Shown in pieces: positions 42,355 to 51,814 of a stretch of DNA of 64,000 nt. Position numbers and translations under genes: made by a program. The notes under the pieces are model-generated. The model saw only the letters and a program-made list of their open reading frames with translations. It was not told the origin of the DNA and ran no database searches. Within the stretch, counting starts at the first letter, position 1; each line of letters starts with the position of its first letter. The stretch comes from Phytobacter ursingii. GTDB taxonomy: Bacteria; Pseudomonadota; Gammaproteobacteria; Enterobacterales; Enterobacteriaceae. The stretch is taken from the NCBI GenBank assembly GCA_901456055.1, contig CABDWT010000019.1:310001-374000 (forward strand). The letters run 5' to 3'.

Positions 42355-42965
42355 TCAATGAAATTGAGGCTTTTCTTGCCGCATTACCAGAGGAAGAACG
42401 GATTGAAGCCATCAACGACTTTCGTCGCACTCTCCACGCGTACAGCCCCTTCCGCGATCAGCCTGTCGATTGCGTTTTGTGGGTAAAAAACGACCACATT
42501 TCACCCAATGACTATAACCCCAACAATGTCGCGCCGCCGGAGAAACGGCTGTTACTGAAATCGCTGGAAGCCGACGGTTTCACCCAGCCCATAGTGGTGC
42601 TGGAAGACAAACCCCATCATTTCGAAATTGTCGATGGCTTTCACCGCCACGAGCTGGGCAAAAGTCGGGCAACGCTCAAAAGTAAACTGAAAGGCTATCT
42701 CCCGATTACGTGTCTTAACGGTGACAGAAACAGCAAATCGAATCGCATGGCAGCGACCATCCGGCATAATCGGGCACGTGGCCGTCATCAAATCAATGAG
42801 ATGGCGGAAATTGTTCGTGAACTCTCACGGCTGGGCTGGACAGAAGAACAGATTGGTCAGGAACTGGGGATGGACAGTGACGAAGTCTTGCGCCTGAAAC
42901 AGATTAACGGCCTGACAGAACTTTTCGCAGGCCGTCGATTCTCGCGGGCGTGGACAGTTAAATAG
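42339..42965 (+). CDS. ybdM: ParB/Srx-fold protein YbdM (IbrB family)
   Basis: 208 aa. ParB-N-like domain with the GxxR-type nucleotide-binding motif EIVDGFHRHELGKSRA (about 94-109) and later RMAATIRHNRARG, then a ParB-like helix-turn-helix segment (EEQIGQELGMDSDEVLRLK, about 168-186). ATG 42339 has AAGGAG 11 nt upstream; a GTG at 42327 would overlap that signal. Always paired with YbdN; IbrB is a ParB-like co-regulator, so a nucleotide-switched DNA or RNA-binding role is inferred. Confidence 0.88.
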   Translation: MQQRLINEIEAFLAALPEEERIEAINDFRRTLHAYSPFRDQPVDCVLWVKNDHISPNDYNPNNVAPPEKRLLLKSLEADGFTQPIVVLEDKPHHFEIVDGFHRHELGKSRATLKSKLKGYLPITCLNGDRNSKSNRMAATIRHNRARGRHQINEMAEIVRELSRLGWTEEQIGQELGMDSDEVLRLKQINGLTELFAGRRFSRAWTVK

Positions 42966-42971
42966 CGCCAG

Positions 42972-44132
42972 CTACAGCTTACATAATCGTTCAGCGGCTG
43001 CCAGTAGCGTCGATTCCTGCTTTGCAAAACATAAGCGAATCAGTTTATGCGGAAAGGGATCGGCGCAAAAAACCGACAGCGGAATAGCCGCAACGCCAAT
43101 CTCTTTAGTCAGCCACTGGCAAAAGCTCACATCATCAAGATCGGAAATGGCACTGTAATCGGCCAGCAGGAAGTAAGTCCCCTCACACGGCAGGATCTCA
43201 AGCCGACTGTTACTGAGCGCATTGATCAGCACATCGCGACGAGCCTGATAAAAGGCAGGCAAGTCACGGTAATGTTCCGGCTCGGTCCGCAGCATATCCG
43301 CCAGTGCCAGTTGCGCGGGCGTATTGACCGAGAAGGTCAGGTACTGATGCACTTTGCGCAGTTCAGCGCTGATGGCAGCCGGCGCCACGCAGTAACCCAC
43401 TTTCCAGCCGGTCATATGAAAGGTCTTGCCAAATGAGGAAACGGCAATTGCCCGCTGACGCAATTGCGGGTGCGCCAGCACGCTGGCATGCCCCTCCCCG
43501 ACAAAGCTGATGTGCTCATACACTTCATCACTCAGCACATAGATTTCTTTCTCGTTGATCGCCTGCCATAAAGCCGCAAAATCCTCTTTGCGCCACACGG
43601 TTGCGGAGGGGTTATGTGGCGTATTCAGGATAACCAGCCGGGTTTTATCGCTCAGTAGGGCAGCGAATGCCTGCCAGTCGACGCGGAAATGAGGAGGTTG
43701 CAGGGCGATACGTTTCAATATGCCGCCTGACAACTCCACCGCCGGGGCATAGCTGTCATAGCTTGGATCGAAGCAGATAACTTCATCGCCCTTACGCACC
43801 AGCGCCGTGATCGCTGCATACAATGCCTCGGTTGCTCCCGCCGTCACGGTGATATCGCTGCCCGCATCCGGTTTATAGCCATACAGCGCGTCGGTTTTAT
43901 CGGCAATCGCCTCACGCAACGCCTGCACCCCGGTCATTGGCGCATACTGATTCGCCCCTTGCGCCACGTGGTAAGCCAGGCGCTCTTGTAAATAGCGTGG
44001 ACCATCAAAATCCGGGAATCCCTGAGACAGGTTAATGGCTTTATACTGCTGCGCCAGCGCACTCATTTGCGTGAAAATTGTGGTGCCTAAAGCGGGAAGT
44101 TTACTTTGGGGAATCAGTGCGTTATCGCTCAT
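42972..44132 (-). CDS. ybdL: Methionine aminotransferase (KMTB transaminase)
   Basis: PLP aminotransferase preferring Met, Phe and His; can aminate 4-methylthio-2-oxobutyrate, the last step of methionine salvage. 386 aa. NPSAT motif in LNTPHNPSATVW, PLP-Lys in SSFGKTFHMTGWKVGY (about 236). Divergent from mtnBCD over two met boxes, and convergent with ybdM after 6 nt. Context supports the MtnE role here. Confidence 0.94.
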   Translation of the reverse strand: MSDNALIPQSKLPALGTTIFTQMSALAQQYKAINLSQGFPDFDGPRYLQERLAYHVAQGANQYAPMTGVQALREAIADKTDALYGYKPDAGSDITVTAGATEALYAAITALVRKGDEVICFDPSYDSYAPAVELSGGILKRIALQPPHFRVDWQAFAALLSDKTRLVILNTPHNPSATVWRKEDFAALWQAINEKEIYVLSDEVYEHISFVGEGHASVLAHPQLRQRAIAVSSFGKTFHMTGWKVGYCVAPAAISAELRKVHQYLTFSVNTPAQLALADMLRTEPEHYRDLPAFYQARRDVLINALSNSRLEILPCEGTYFLLADYSAISDLDDVSFCQWLTKEIGVAAIPLSVFCADPFPHKLIRLCFAKQESTLLAAAERLCKL

Positions 44133-44199
44133 GGTTGCGTGCCTGCTTGTAATACTGATGTTGCTGCCACTATAACACGATGTTAGTATTTGGCAATCA

Positions 44200-44215
44200 A
44201 GACGCTTAGACGTCT
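44200..44215. promoter_or_regulatory. MetJ operator between ybdL and mtnB
   Basis: Two adjacent 8-bp met boxes in register: AGACGCTT (6/8) and AGACGTCT (8/8). It lies 68 nt before ybdL and 43 nt before mtnB, so it can repress both directions. Confidence 0.85.
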
Positions 44216-44257
44216 AAATCATAAGAATATTCCTGCCGATGCGCAGCCAGGAAGACT

Positions 44258-44869
44258 ATGACAAACAACCTGCAACTCCATGAACTCGTTAACGCCTGTC
44301 ACTGGATAGGCCAGAAAGGCTGGTCACCGGCCACCGGCGGCAATATGTCGCTGCGTGAAGATGCACAATGGTGCTGGCTGAGCGAATCCGGCAAAGACAA
44401 AGGCAGCCTGACGACAGCAGATTTCCTGCAAGTCTCCATCGCCGATAATCATGCGCCGTCCGGGCGTAAGCCGTCAGCGGAAACGGGCCTGCACACGCTG
44501 ATTTATCGCCTGTTCCCGGAAGCGAATGCGGTGCTACATGTGCACACCGTGAATGCCACCGTACTGTCACGCGTTGAGCGTGCGCCGGAGTTGCTTATCA
44601 GCGGCTTCGAAATGCAAAAATCTTTGCGCGGACAAACCACGCATCTTGATACCGTATCGATTGCCATTTTCGATAATGCTCAGGATATTGATGCCCTCGC
44701 CCGCCATATTGAACATTACGCGCAAGAACGCCCCCTGAACTATGGCTTTTTGCTGCGTGGTCACGGTCTGACCTGCTGGGGCCGCGACGTGGCAGAAGCG
44801 CGTCGCCATCTGGAAGGGCTTGAATTTTTATTTGAATGCGAAATGCAGCGCCGTCTGCTGGAGAAATAA
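44258..44869 (+). CDS. mtnB: Methylthioribulose-1-phosphate dehydratase
   Basis: Class II aldolase-fold Zn enzyme of methionine salvage: MTRu-1-P to 2,3-diketo-5-methylthiopentyl-1-P. 203 aa. HVH metal motif at 94-96 (VLHVHTVNA), third His in [11 protein letters not shown], catalytic Glu in GFEMQK. First gene of mtnBCD; stop overlaps the mtnC start (TAATG). Confidence 0.95.
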   Translation: MTNNLQLHELVNACHWIGQKGWSPATGGNMSLREDAQWCWLSESGKDKGSLTTADFLQVSIADNHAPSGRKPSAETGLHTLIYRLFPEANAVLHVHTVNATVLSRVERAPELLISGFEMQKSLRGQTTHLDTVSIAIFDNAQDIDALARHIEHYAQERPLNYGFLLRGHGLTCWGRDVAEARRHLEGLEFLFECEMQRRLLEK

Positions 44870-45558
44870 TGATCCGCGCGATAGTTACCGACATAGAAGG
44901 TACCACCAGCGATATTCGCTTTGTGCACAATGTGTTATTTCCCTATGCCCGCGAACGCCTGCCGGCTTTTCTCAACGCACAGCAGTATATCGAGCCGGTA
45001 AAAACCATCCTCGATAATCTGCGTGAAGAAATAGCACAACCTGATGCCACCACCGCCGATCTGCTCGACACATTGCTGCAGTTTATCGATGAGGATCGCA
45101 AATCTACGCCGCTAAAAGCGCTACAGGGCATTATCTGGCGCGATGGCTACGTCAACGGCGACTTTACCGGTCATCTCTACCCGGACGTGTTGCCGGCGCT
45201 GGAAAAATGGAAAGCCCAGGGCATTGATCTTTATGTTTATTCCTCTGGCTCGGTGGCGGCGCAAAAACTGTTATTTGGCTACAGCGACGAAGGTGATATT
45301 ACTCATCTGTTCAGCGGCTATTTCGATACCCTGGTGGGGGCGAAGCGCGAGGTTCAGTCCTATCGCAACATCGCTGAACAACTGGGCGTACCGCCGGTGC
45401 AGATCCTGTTCCTCTCTGATATCCATCAGGAACTGGACGCCGCCGAACAGGCAGGTTTGCGTACCGTACAACTGATTCGTGGCGATGATGACGCCGCAAG
45501 CCATCATCATCAGGTTTCCTCTTTCGACCATATTAAGCCGGAGCAGATCCCCTCATGA
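44869..45558 (+). CDS. mtnC: Enolase-phosphatase E1
   Basis: Bifunctional HAD enzyme that enolises and dephosphorylates the diketone to the acireductone. 229 aa from ATG 44869 ([13 protein letters not shown]; DxE motif at 8-10), SSGS motif in [11 protein letters not shown] and the C-terminal [16 protein letters not shown] acid motif. Overlaps mtnB by 1 nt and mtnD by 4 nt. Confidence 0.96.
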   Translation: MIRAIVTDIEGTTSDIRFVHNVLFPYARERLPAFLNAQQYIEPVKTILDNLREEIAQPDATTADLLDTLLQFIDEDRKSTPLKALQGIIWRDGYVNGDFTGHLYPDVLPALEKWKAQGIDLYVYSSGSVAAQKLLFGYSDEGDITHLFSGYFDTLVGAKREVQSYRNIAEQLGVPPVQILFLSDIHQELDAAEQAGLRTVQLIRGDDDAASHHHQVSSFDHIKPEQIPS

Positions 45559-46097
45559 GCGCACTGACGATTTATTCTGACAAAGACGCCAGCAAGCCTG
45601 TCTGGCAAGGCACCGACGCCGCTGAGATTCAACAAAAGCTGAACGCCAAAGGTGTCCGCTTTGAGCGCTGGGAAGCTGACCGCGATCTGGGTGCAGACCC
45701 GTCGCCGGAAACGGTAATCGTCGCCTACCAGCATGCGATCGACAAACTGGTTGCGGAGAAAGGCTACCAGAGCTGGGATGTGATCAGCCTGCGCGCCGAT
45801 AACCCGCAAAAAGAAGCGCTGCGCGCTAAATTCCTCAACGAGCATACGCACGGCGAAGATGAAGTGCGCTTCTTCGTCGAAGGCGCCGGGCTGTTCTGCC
45901 TGCATATTGGTGATGAGGTCTACCAGGTGCTGTGCGAGAAAAACGACCTGATCTCCGTGCCCGCTGGCACCCCGCACTGGTTTGATATGGGCTCCGAGCC
46001 GAACTTTACCGCCATTCGTATTTTCGACAACCCGGAAGGCTGGATTGCCCAGTTCACCGGCGATGCGATTGCGGAAAACTATCCGCGACTGGCGTAA
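45555..46097 (+). CDS. mtnD: Acireductone dioxygenase
   Basis: Cupin metalloenzyme; with Fe2+ it gives KMTB + formate (on-pathway), with Ni2+ the off-pathway products with CO. 180 aa. Metal ligands His97, His99, Glu103 (EHTHGEDE) and His141 (GTPHWFDMG) by count. ATGA overlap with mtnC; terminator follows. Confidence 0.96.
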   Translation: MSALTIYSDKDASKPVWQGTDAAEIQQKLNAKGVRFERWEADRDLGADPSPETVIVAYQHAIDKLVAEKGYQSWDVISLRADNPQKEALRAKFLNEHTHGEDEVRFFVEGAGLFCLHIGDEVYQVLCEKNDLISVPAGTPHWFDMGSEPNFTAIRIFDNPEGWIAQFTGDAIAENYPRLA

Positions 46098-46116
46098 TTA
46101 CCTCTCCTTCTGTTCT

Positions 46117-46144
46117 GGCCCTGCATTTGTATGGGGCCTTTTTT
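46117..46144 (+). terminator. Terminator of mtnBCD
   Basis: GGCCCTGCAT TTGT ATGGGGCC stem (one bulge) followed by T6. Confidence 0.8.
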
Positions 46145-46236
46145 CACCCCTACCCATTCCTGTAGCCCACCTTTTCTCCCGCTAAACGCAGCCTATACTT
46201 GCTCTCTTTGCGAAAGCGATCCACAGGGAAGGAAAA

Positions 46237-46800
46237 ATGAAGCAAGTCATAGTGATGCTGTTGATGATGGTGCTGAGCGGTTGTGCCACCACGGTGCCAA
46301 TGCCGAAAGAGGATACGCTCAATTACCTGCGGGTGATGGATAACAATATTACGGTCCTGTCAGACAAGTACGGCTATGTATTCCAGCGCGATAAGACTCA
46401 CGACGTTTACACCGACTACAAAGCCTTTTATGACGAGTTCGGCGACAAAAGCCCCGGCGTGGCGGTGTTCTTTGTGGTGAAAGATAAGGATGTCACTGCA
46501 GAATATCGGGCGATTGTGGATGCCACCCAATTAACGCCCGCGCAGACGGACAGGCTGAAATATCACTACAACGCCCATGTGATGGAGTCCGGGAAAACAC
46601 TCGTGGCGGTTTTCAAAGCGCAGGGGCGAATCTATGGCGCACTGCATTTTCGGACCTCAGAAGCGACGAAGTTAACAACGCCGATCACCGTAACCATCAC
46701 CGATAAAACGGAACAAAACATCAGTTACACGGCCCCGTTGTTGATCCCCATTTTTCCGCTGGTGATGATGTACGGTTGCGCAAAGGGACCTTGTGTTTGA
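46237..46800 (+). CDS. Predicted lipoprotein of unknown function
   Basis: 187 aa with a clear lipoprotein signal: hydrophobic MLLMMVLSG then Cys at about residue 16 (LSGC). The mature part is mixed alpha/beta by composition (TVLSDKYGYVFQRDKTHDVYTDYKAFYDEFG…) and ends in a hydrophobic, two-Cys tail (YGCAKGPCV). SD AAGGAA before ATG. I do not recognise the family. Stands alone between the mtn terminator and a REP cluster. Confidence 0.75.
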   Translation: MKQVIVMLLMMVLSGCATTVPMPKEDTLNYLRVMDNNITVLSDKYGYVFQRDKTHDVYTDYKAFYDEFGDKSPGVAVFFVVKDKDVTAEYRAIVDATQLTPAQTDRLKYHYNAHVMESGKTLVAVFKAQGRIYGALHFRTSEATKLTTPITVTITDKTEQNISYTAPLLIPIFPLVMMYGCAKGPCV

Positions 46801-46833
46801 GTCTTAGCCCTCACCTGTAATACCGCGATACGA

Positions 46834-46930
46834 CGCCTACCGGATGGCGGCGTAAACGCCTTATCCGGGCTACCGCCCGCGGGATCAGGGGGTGTTCGTA
46901 GCCCGGCTAAGCGCAGCGCCAGCCGGGACA
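46834..46930. repeat. REP/BIME-type element
   Basis: Two inverted REP-like units, GCCTACCGGATGGCGGCGTA…CGCCTTATCCGGGCTAC (46834-46873) and GTAGCCCGGCTAAGCGCAGC…CCAGCCGGG (46898-46927), in head-to-head order between the convergent lipoprotein gene and the SdpI-like gene, a typical BIME site. Confidence 0.85.
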
Positions 46931-46939
46931 ATACAGGCA

Positions 46940-47272
46940 CTACTTTCGCGCCAGTATCCGCGCACGCATCTGTGTAAAGAACACGGGCACCAGCACTTCG
47001 AGCATAAACAACACCAGGCCTATCTTCTGGTTGTCCTCACCCGGACGCCAGTTACTCAGGATGGCTGAGAGCACAAAAAACGCCACGCCCGCCACAATCA
47101 TCGTTTTGCCGTACAAGCGGTTTACCCGGTACCACTGCCCCTCATCATTGCGCGTTCGCGCGGTTCTTATCCCATACCAGCGGTTAGGTTTCACCTTTTG
47201 CAATACCAGAGGAATAGCGATAGCCATCAGCACCAGACTGGTAATACTCAGCCAGATAAAATTCATGTCCAT
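46940..47272 (-). CDS. SdpI/YhfL-family small membrane protein
   Basis: 110 aa from ATG 47272, preceded by AAGGGAGAG. Three hydrophobic helices (about 4-24, 55-75, 82-100) and the family motif KVKPNRWYGIRTARTRNDEGQWYRVNRLYGK split over a short span. SdpI proteins of Bacillus give immunity to the SdpC toxin; in proteobacteria the role is unknown, so no function is assigned. Confidence 0.75.
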   Translation of the reverse strand: MDMNFIWLSITSLVLMAIAIPLVLQKVKPNRWYGIRTARTRNDEGQWYRVNRLYGKTMIVAGVAFFVLSAILSNWRPGEDNQKIGLVLFMLEVLVPVFFTQMRARILARK

Positions 47273-47478
47273 CAGCGACTCTCCCTTTAAACGCATATTA
47301 TCCCCGAAAAGGGATATTCACTGTCATGATGGATGGTAGTGGAAAACTAACGAGCGAATAAGAGTAACGTCATATTTTGATTAACTTTATGTGATGATGT
47401 AACAGCTTGCTGCTGGTCATGCCACGGCCCGACACCGTAGGATTCCGCTCCTGACCTTACGGCCTCGAGAACGGACGC

Positions 47479-47931
47479 GTGAAATATTCCCTGTTTTTAT
47501 TTTTACTGACCTTACCCGCGCTGACCGCGCGTGCGGATGATGCCGTTAAACTTAACTGCCCGCCGCGTGGCGCTATTACCGTCTCTTTTTTTAATTACTA
47601 TCTCATCACCATGAAATGGGGCGATCATTTCCAGGTCGCTTCAGGAAAATTGCAAAGCCACACCAAAGCCGGGGTCCCGTTCTGGACCACCACCTTTGGC
47701 AACGGCGACGATCTGGCCTATTTCCCCAACTCCCACCAGTACTATCTGTTTTATGCGGGTTCGAGTGATCCTGTGCAATGTTCGGAACAGGAAAGCTACG
47801 TCTATCCGGTCATCACCCCGCCACGCTATGAAAACAATATCGTCAGCAGCAAAAAAAGCGTGCCGCAGACACCAGACAGTGACATCGATAATTCTCAAGT
47901 GATTTTGCCCGGACCCGGCGCACAGGGATAA
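47479..47931 (+). CDS. Predicted exported protein of unknown function
   Basis: 150 aa from a GTG start at 47479 (no strong SD). Signal peptide KYSLFLFLLTLPALTARA (cleavage near 18-19), then an aromatic-rich core with two Cys (NCPPRG, PVQCSEQ) that could form a disulfide and a disordered C-terminal tail. Family not recognised. The 182-nt spacer before it shows nothing clear. Confidence 0.6.
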   Translation: MKYSLFLFLLTLPALTARADDAVKLNCPPRGAITVSFFNYYLITMKWGDHFQVASGKLQSHTKAGVPFWTTTFGNGDDLAYFPNSHQYYLFYAGSSDPVQCSEQESYVYPVITPPRYENNIVSSKKSVPQTPDSDIDNSQVILPGPGAQG

Positions 47932-47964
47932 CCCCTCTCCGGACAGAGAGGGGAAACGAGTTGA

Positions 47965-49239
47965 TTAACGAAGTTGTTTTTGCGTATGCCACAGCGCGGC
48001 GACGCTCAGGAATACGGTAACCATCAGGTAGAAGCCCGGTGCGAAGTGGCTGCCGGTCGCGCTAATCAGCAACGTACAGATGAACGGCGCAAACCCGCCA
48101 AAAATCGTCACTGCGATGTTGTAACTGATGGACATCCCACTGGCCCTGGTCGATACCGGGAAGATATCCGCCATCACCGACGGAATAGTCGAAAAGTAGA
48201 GGGATTTCAGCAGCGCCATCCACCCCACCAGCAATGACAGCGACAAAGGCGTCACGTTCAGGCTGGTGAGCCAGAAGGCAGGTAACAGTGTAAACGCCAG
48301 CAGCCCCAACGCAGTCCACAACAGACGCTCGCGCCCGACACGCTCTGCCAGGAGGCCACCTATCGGCGTCACCACGGTAAGAATCACCCCGGCCAACAAT
48401 GTCGCGCTATAGGCCGATGACGCGGGCAGACCAAGACTTTTGGTCGCCCAGGTCGGCACATAATTGAGCATGTAGTTGATCGCCGTAGAGACCACCATCA
48501 GACCAATCGCCATCGCCAGCAGGCGTTTTTGCGAACCCAACAGTTGCTTCACCGGATGACGTGGTTTCTCGATCTCAACATAAACCTCAGGCTCGTGCAC
48601 ATGGCGACGGATCCACAGACCAACCGGGCCAATCAGCAGTCCGAAAGCGAACGGTACGCGCCATCCCCAGTCCAGCAACTCCGCCGGCGTCAGCCAGTGC
48701 GCCAGACCCAGACCAAATGCCGATGCCATCAGCGTGCTGGCCCCTTGCGTGGCAAACTGCCAGCTGGCGATAAAGGTCTTGCGCTCCGGGAAATGTTCCA
48801 CCAGAAATGCCGTCGAACTACCAAACTCACCGCCGGCGGAGAAGCCCTGAATCAGGCGCGCCAACAAAATCAGCAACGGCGCCGCCAGACCGAGTGTGGC
48901 ATAACCGGGCATAAAGGTAATGATCGCCCCGCCCAGCATCATCAGGTTGATAGACAGCAGCAGCGAGGCCTTACGACCACGTTTATCGGCATAAGCGCCA
49001 AGCACCACCGCCCCCAGCGGGCGAATCAAAAAGGCGATACCAAAGCTGCCGAACGCGAGCAGCAGCGAGACCGTTGGATTGGACGTCGGGAAAAAAACCT
49101 GGGCGATATAGCTGGCAAAGAAGCCATATACCGCGATATCAAACCACTCCAGGGCATTACCAATACAGGTGGCAAAAAGCGTTTTTGCCAGGCTCGGGCG
49201 TACGCTGCCCTGCTCTGTTTCACGGACGAGCGTGGTCAT
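47965..49239 (-). CDS. MHS-family (ProP/ShiA-like) MFS transporter
   Basis: Inner-membrane proton symporter of the metabolite:H+ symporter family, 424 aa, 12 predicted helices. MFS motif between TM2-3 as GAYADKRGRKASLL (about 82-95) and the RLIQGFSAGGEFGSS signature (about 125-140). Its ATG overlaps the stop of the upstream M20 peptidase gene (4 nt), so they are coupled; the substrate may be a peptide or N-acyl compound cleaved by that enzyme. Exact substrate unknown. Confidence 0.88.
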   Translation of the reverse strand: MTTLVRETEQGSVRPSLAKTLFATCIGNALEWFDIAVYGFFASYIAQVFFPTSNPTVSLLLAFGSFGIAFLIRPLGAVVLGAYADKRGRKASLLLSINLMMLGGAIITFMPGYATLGLAAPLLILLARLIQGFSAGGEFGSSTAFLVEHFPERKTFIASWQFATQGASTLMASAFGLGLAHWLTPAELLDWGWRVPFAFGLLIGPVGLWIRRHVHEPEVYVEIEKPRHPVKQLLGSQKRLLAMAIGLMVVSTAINYMLNYVPTWATKSLGLPASSAYSATLLAGVILTVVTPIGGLLAERVGRERLLWTALGLLAFTLLPAFWLTSLNVTPLSLSLLVGWMALLKSLYFSTIPSVMADIFPVSTRASGMSISYNIAVTIFGGFAPFICTLLISATGSHFAPGFYLMVTVFLSVAALWHTQKQLR

Positions 49240-50660
49240 TTTGCACCTCCGTTCTGATGCGCCAGATGGCTTGCAAGCAGTGCAGCCCCCCGCTCACCCA
49301 AATCCCAGAACAGGCGAGTCATGATCGCCAGCCCTTCGCGGGCAATGGCAATGGGCAGGTGCTCATCCGGCGCATGCTGACCGCAGGCCGGGTACGAATG
49401 TGGCACCCACAGCGTTGGCAGACCCAAAATGCCGGCAAATACATCATTAGGTAGCGAGCCGCCGAGGTTTGGCAACAGAGCCGGTTTCTTGCCGGTCGTC
49501 TCCGCCATTGCCTTAAGCGTCCAGTTTACCAGCGGATCGGTCGGATCAAAGCGCGTCGCAGGAGTGCCGCGCACCTCACTGAGGGTCACCATGGAAAAGC
49601 CGTGCGCGTCCAGATGCGCGCGAACCGCCTGCTCCAGATGCTCCCAGTCGGTACCGACCACGAAACGCAATTGGCAGACCGCCGTCGCCTGCCCCGGAAT
49701 CGCGTTCATGGGCTGTGCCGGATTACCCGTCAGGAAAGAGAGCACTTCCAGGGTATTCCAGCCAAACAGTTTTTCTGCCGCCGACAAACCCGGCTCGCCC
49801 CAGTTCGGGTCGGTTGTGGGGTCGTTTTCGCCACCGGCCGGGGTGATATCCGCCAGAATGGCTTTCAGTTCGGGCGTTAACGCTGGCGGTTTGAGCGCCG
49901 CAATCTGGATTTCACCTTTTCCGTCCACCAGGCTCGCAATGGCATTTGCCAGTTGCGTACCGGGGTTGCTCAGCAGCCCGCCCCAGTTGCCGGAATGATA
50001 ATCTTTGGCGCGGGCGTTGATGGTCAGGCGAAAGTTGGCACAGCCGCGTGAACCGAGGAACAACGTCGGGCGTTCCGCGCTCAGGCGCGGCCCATCAGAA
50101 GCGATAAACAGATCCGCATTGATGCGTGTTTTAAGCCGTTCGCACACGGCGGCAAGCCCCGGCGAACTGATCTCTTCGCCCATTTCGCACAGCCAGACGC
50201 AGTTAAACCCCAGCCGACCATTGCGCGCATGATAGACCTGCTCCAGTGCGGCAAGATTAACCGAGTGCTGACCTTTGTTATCGGCCGCACCGCGTCCGTA
50301 CCAGTTGCCGTCACGTTCGACCAGCGTCCACGGCGACAGCCCTTCGCCCCAGCGCGCATCATCGCCGAAGACGACATCGCCATGCCCGTAGCACATCACG
50401 GTGGGCAGATTTGAGTCTTCTTCCCGGCTGGCGAGTAAAAACGGTCGGGCGGCATTGACCGGGTTAGCAATCACCTCGGTCTTAAAGCCCATTTCCTGAA
50501 AAGCGGGAATGAATACGTCGTTGTAATAGCGCGTGAGCGCGTCATCCCTGTCGTTACGCTGGCTTTCGCTGGGGATAGCCACCCGGCTGGCAAGGATAGT
50601 TTTAAAATGGCCGCTGTCGAACCACGCCAGCGCCTGGTCGACTACCTGTTGTGTTGTCAT
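49236..50660 (-). CDS. M20-family metallopeptidase
   Basis: 474 aa cytoplasmic di-zinc hydrolase of the ArgE/DapE/CPG2 family. Metal motifs: CYGHGDVVF (His about 92), RGAADNKGQ (Asp about 124), CEMGEEISSPG (Glu-Glu about 159-160), SDGP (Asp about 188), and VPHSYPACGQHAPDEH near the C terminus. First gene of an operon with the MHS transporter and divergent from a LysR regulator, which suggests inducible uptake and cleavage of one compound. Confidence 0.88.
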   Translation of the reverse strand: MTTQQVVDQALAWFDSGHFKTILASRVAIPSESQRNDRDDALTRYYNDVFIPAFQEMGFKTEVIANPVNAARPFLLASREEDSNLPTVMCYGHGDVVFGDDARWGEGLSPWTLVERDGNWYGRGAADNKGQHSVNLAALEQVYHARNGRLGFNCVWLCEMGEEISSPGLAAVCERLKTRINADLFIASDGPRLSAERPTLFLGSRGCANFRLTINARAKDYHSGNWGGLLSNPGTQLANAIASLVDGKGEIQIAALKPPALTPELKAILADITPAGGENDPTTDPNWGEPGLSAAEKLFGWNTLEVLSFLTGNPAQPMNAIPGQATAVCQLRFVVGTDWEHLEQAVRAHLDAHGFSMVTLSEVRGTPATRFDPTDPLVNWTLKAMAETTGKKPALLPNLGGSLPNDVFAGILGLPTLWVPHSYPACGQHAPDEHLPIAIAREGLAIMTRLFWDLGERGAALLASHLAHQNGGAK

Positions 50661-50884
50661 GTTGTGTTCCCTGTCCTGATCCTGTCCAATATCGAGTCGC
50701 AGTTGCGTGGCTGCGACGCGAATTATTCAGGGTGCATTTGCTGCCGATGGCGCAAAGAGATGTTGTTGTCTTTTTGTTCTAAACCAGAACCGAGCATTGC
50801 CACAATAATAATAATTGCAATTTGGCATTGCCTTTTTGATAAGGGTACACTGCACAATCACAGGGCGTCGCAGAGGATTCATCT

Positions 50885-51814
50885 ATGTTGAGCAATGAAC
50901 TACGCTACTTTTTTGCGGTAGCCACCACCGGCTCGCTTAGCACCGCCAGCGAGCAGCTTTACGTGGCAGGTTCCGCCATCAGCCGACAAATTCATAAGCT
51001 GGAAACCCGGCTGGGCGTGACGCTCTTTGAACGGCATTCGCGCGGTATGGTTTTAACCGATGCCGGGCAGATTCTGGCTAACCATGTACGCAAAAACATG
51101 CGCGATATGGAATTTGCGATGGCCGAAATTCAGGGTCTAAAAGCCGTGCGCAAAGCCCTGGTGCGTATAGCCTGTACCGAGGGGATGGCGTTTGATCTGT
51201 TGCCGGGCGTACTGGCGCGTTTTCGCCAGCAACACCCTGCGGTGAGTTTTGATTTGCAGGTCGGCACGGCGATGCAGGTGGCGGAGTGGATCCGGCGCAA
51301 TGATTGTGATGTTGCGTTCCAGTTCAGCCTCGCGCCTGAACGGGACGTGGAAATTATCGCCACCTGGCCCGCCCCTGTGCTATTGCTGCTGGCGGACGAG
51401 CATCCCCTGGTAACGCAGCCAGGTGTGGCGATGGAGGATTTGCACCACTATCCGCTGGTTCTCCCGGAGGCAGGTACCACGTTGCGCCAGCTTTTTGATC
51501 TCTCCTGTCGCATGGCGGGCACCTTTCTGGAACCCGCGTTCAGCAGCAATAATTTTGCTGCCCTGTACGGTTTTACCCGCCATACGCCTGAGGCCCTGAC
51601 TGTGTGCAGCCATTTCAGCGTACTGTGGCGCGCAAAACAGGATGGCATGACGCTTAAAACGATCAATAACTCCTCGCTAAGCCAGCGTACTCTGCAGATT
51701 CAGGTGCCGGGAAGCAAACATCGCCCGGCGGCGGTCAATACCTTTCTCGAACTCACCGCACAGGAGCTGGACAGAGAACATAAGCAGTGGATGGCGGAAC
51801 TGACCCTGGCTTAA
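50885..51814 (+). CDS. LysR-type regulator, divergent from the M20/MHS operon
   Basis: 309 aa: HTH in the first 60 residues (LRYFFAVATTGSLSTASEQLYVAGSAISRQIHKLE) and effector domain. The 225-nt divergent spacer has an AT-rich stretch with the imperfect dyad TTGCAATTTGGCATTGCC that could be its site. By the usual LysR layout it should control the peptidase-transporter operon. Its 3' end overlaps the next, opposing LysR gene by 4 nt. Confidence 0.88.
   Translation: MLSNELRYFFAVATTGSLSTASEQLYVAGSAISRQIHKLETRLGVTLFERHSRGMVLTDAGQILANHVRKNMRDMEFAMAEIQGLKAVRKALVRIACTEGMAFDLLPGVLARFRQQHPAVSFDLQVGTAMQVAEWIRRNDCDVAFQFSLAPERDVEIIATWPAPVLLLLADEHPLVTQPGVAMEDLHHYPLVLPEAGTTLRQLFDLSCRMAGTFLEPAFSSNNFAALYGFTRHTPEALTVCSHFSVLWRAKQDGMTLKTINNSSLSQRTLQIQVPGSKHRPAAVNTFLELTAQELDREHKQWMAELTLA

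Noticed and set aside
48529-49257. 242-codon plus-strand frame opposite the MHS transporter
   Set aside because: Gln/Arg-rich translation antisense to a clear transporter gene.
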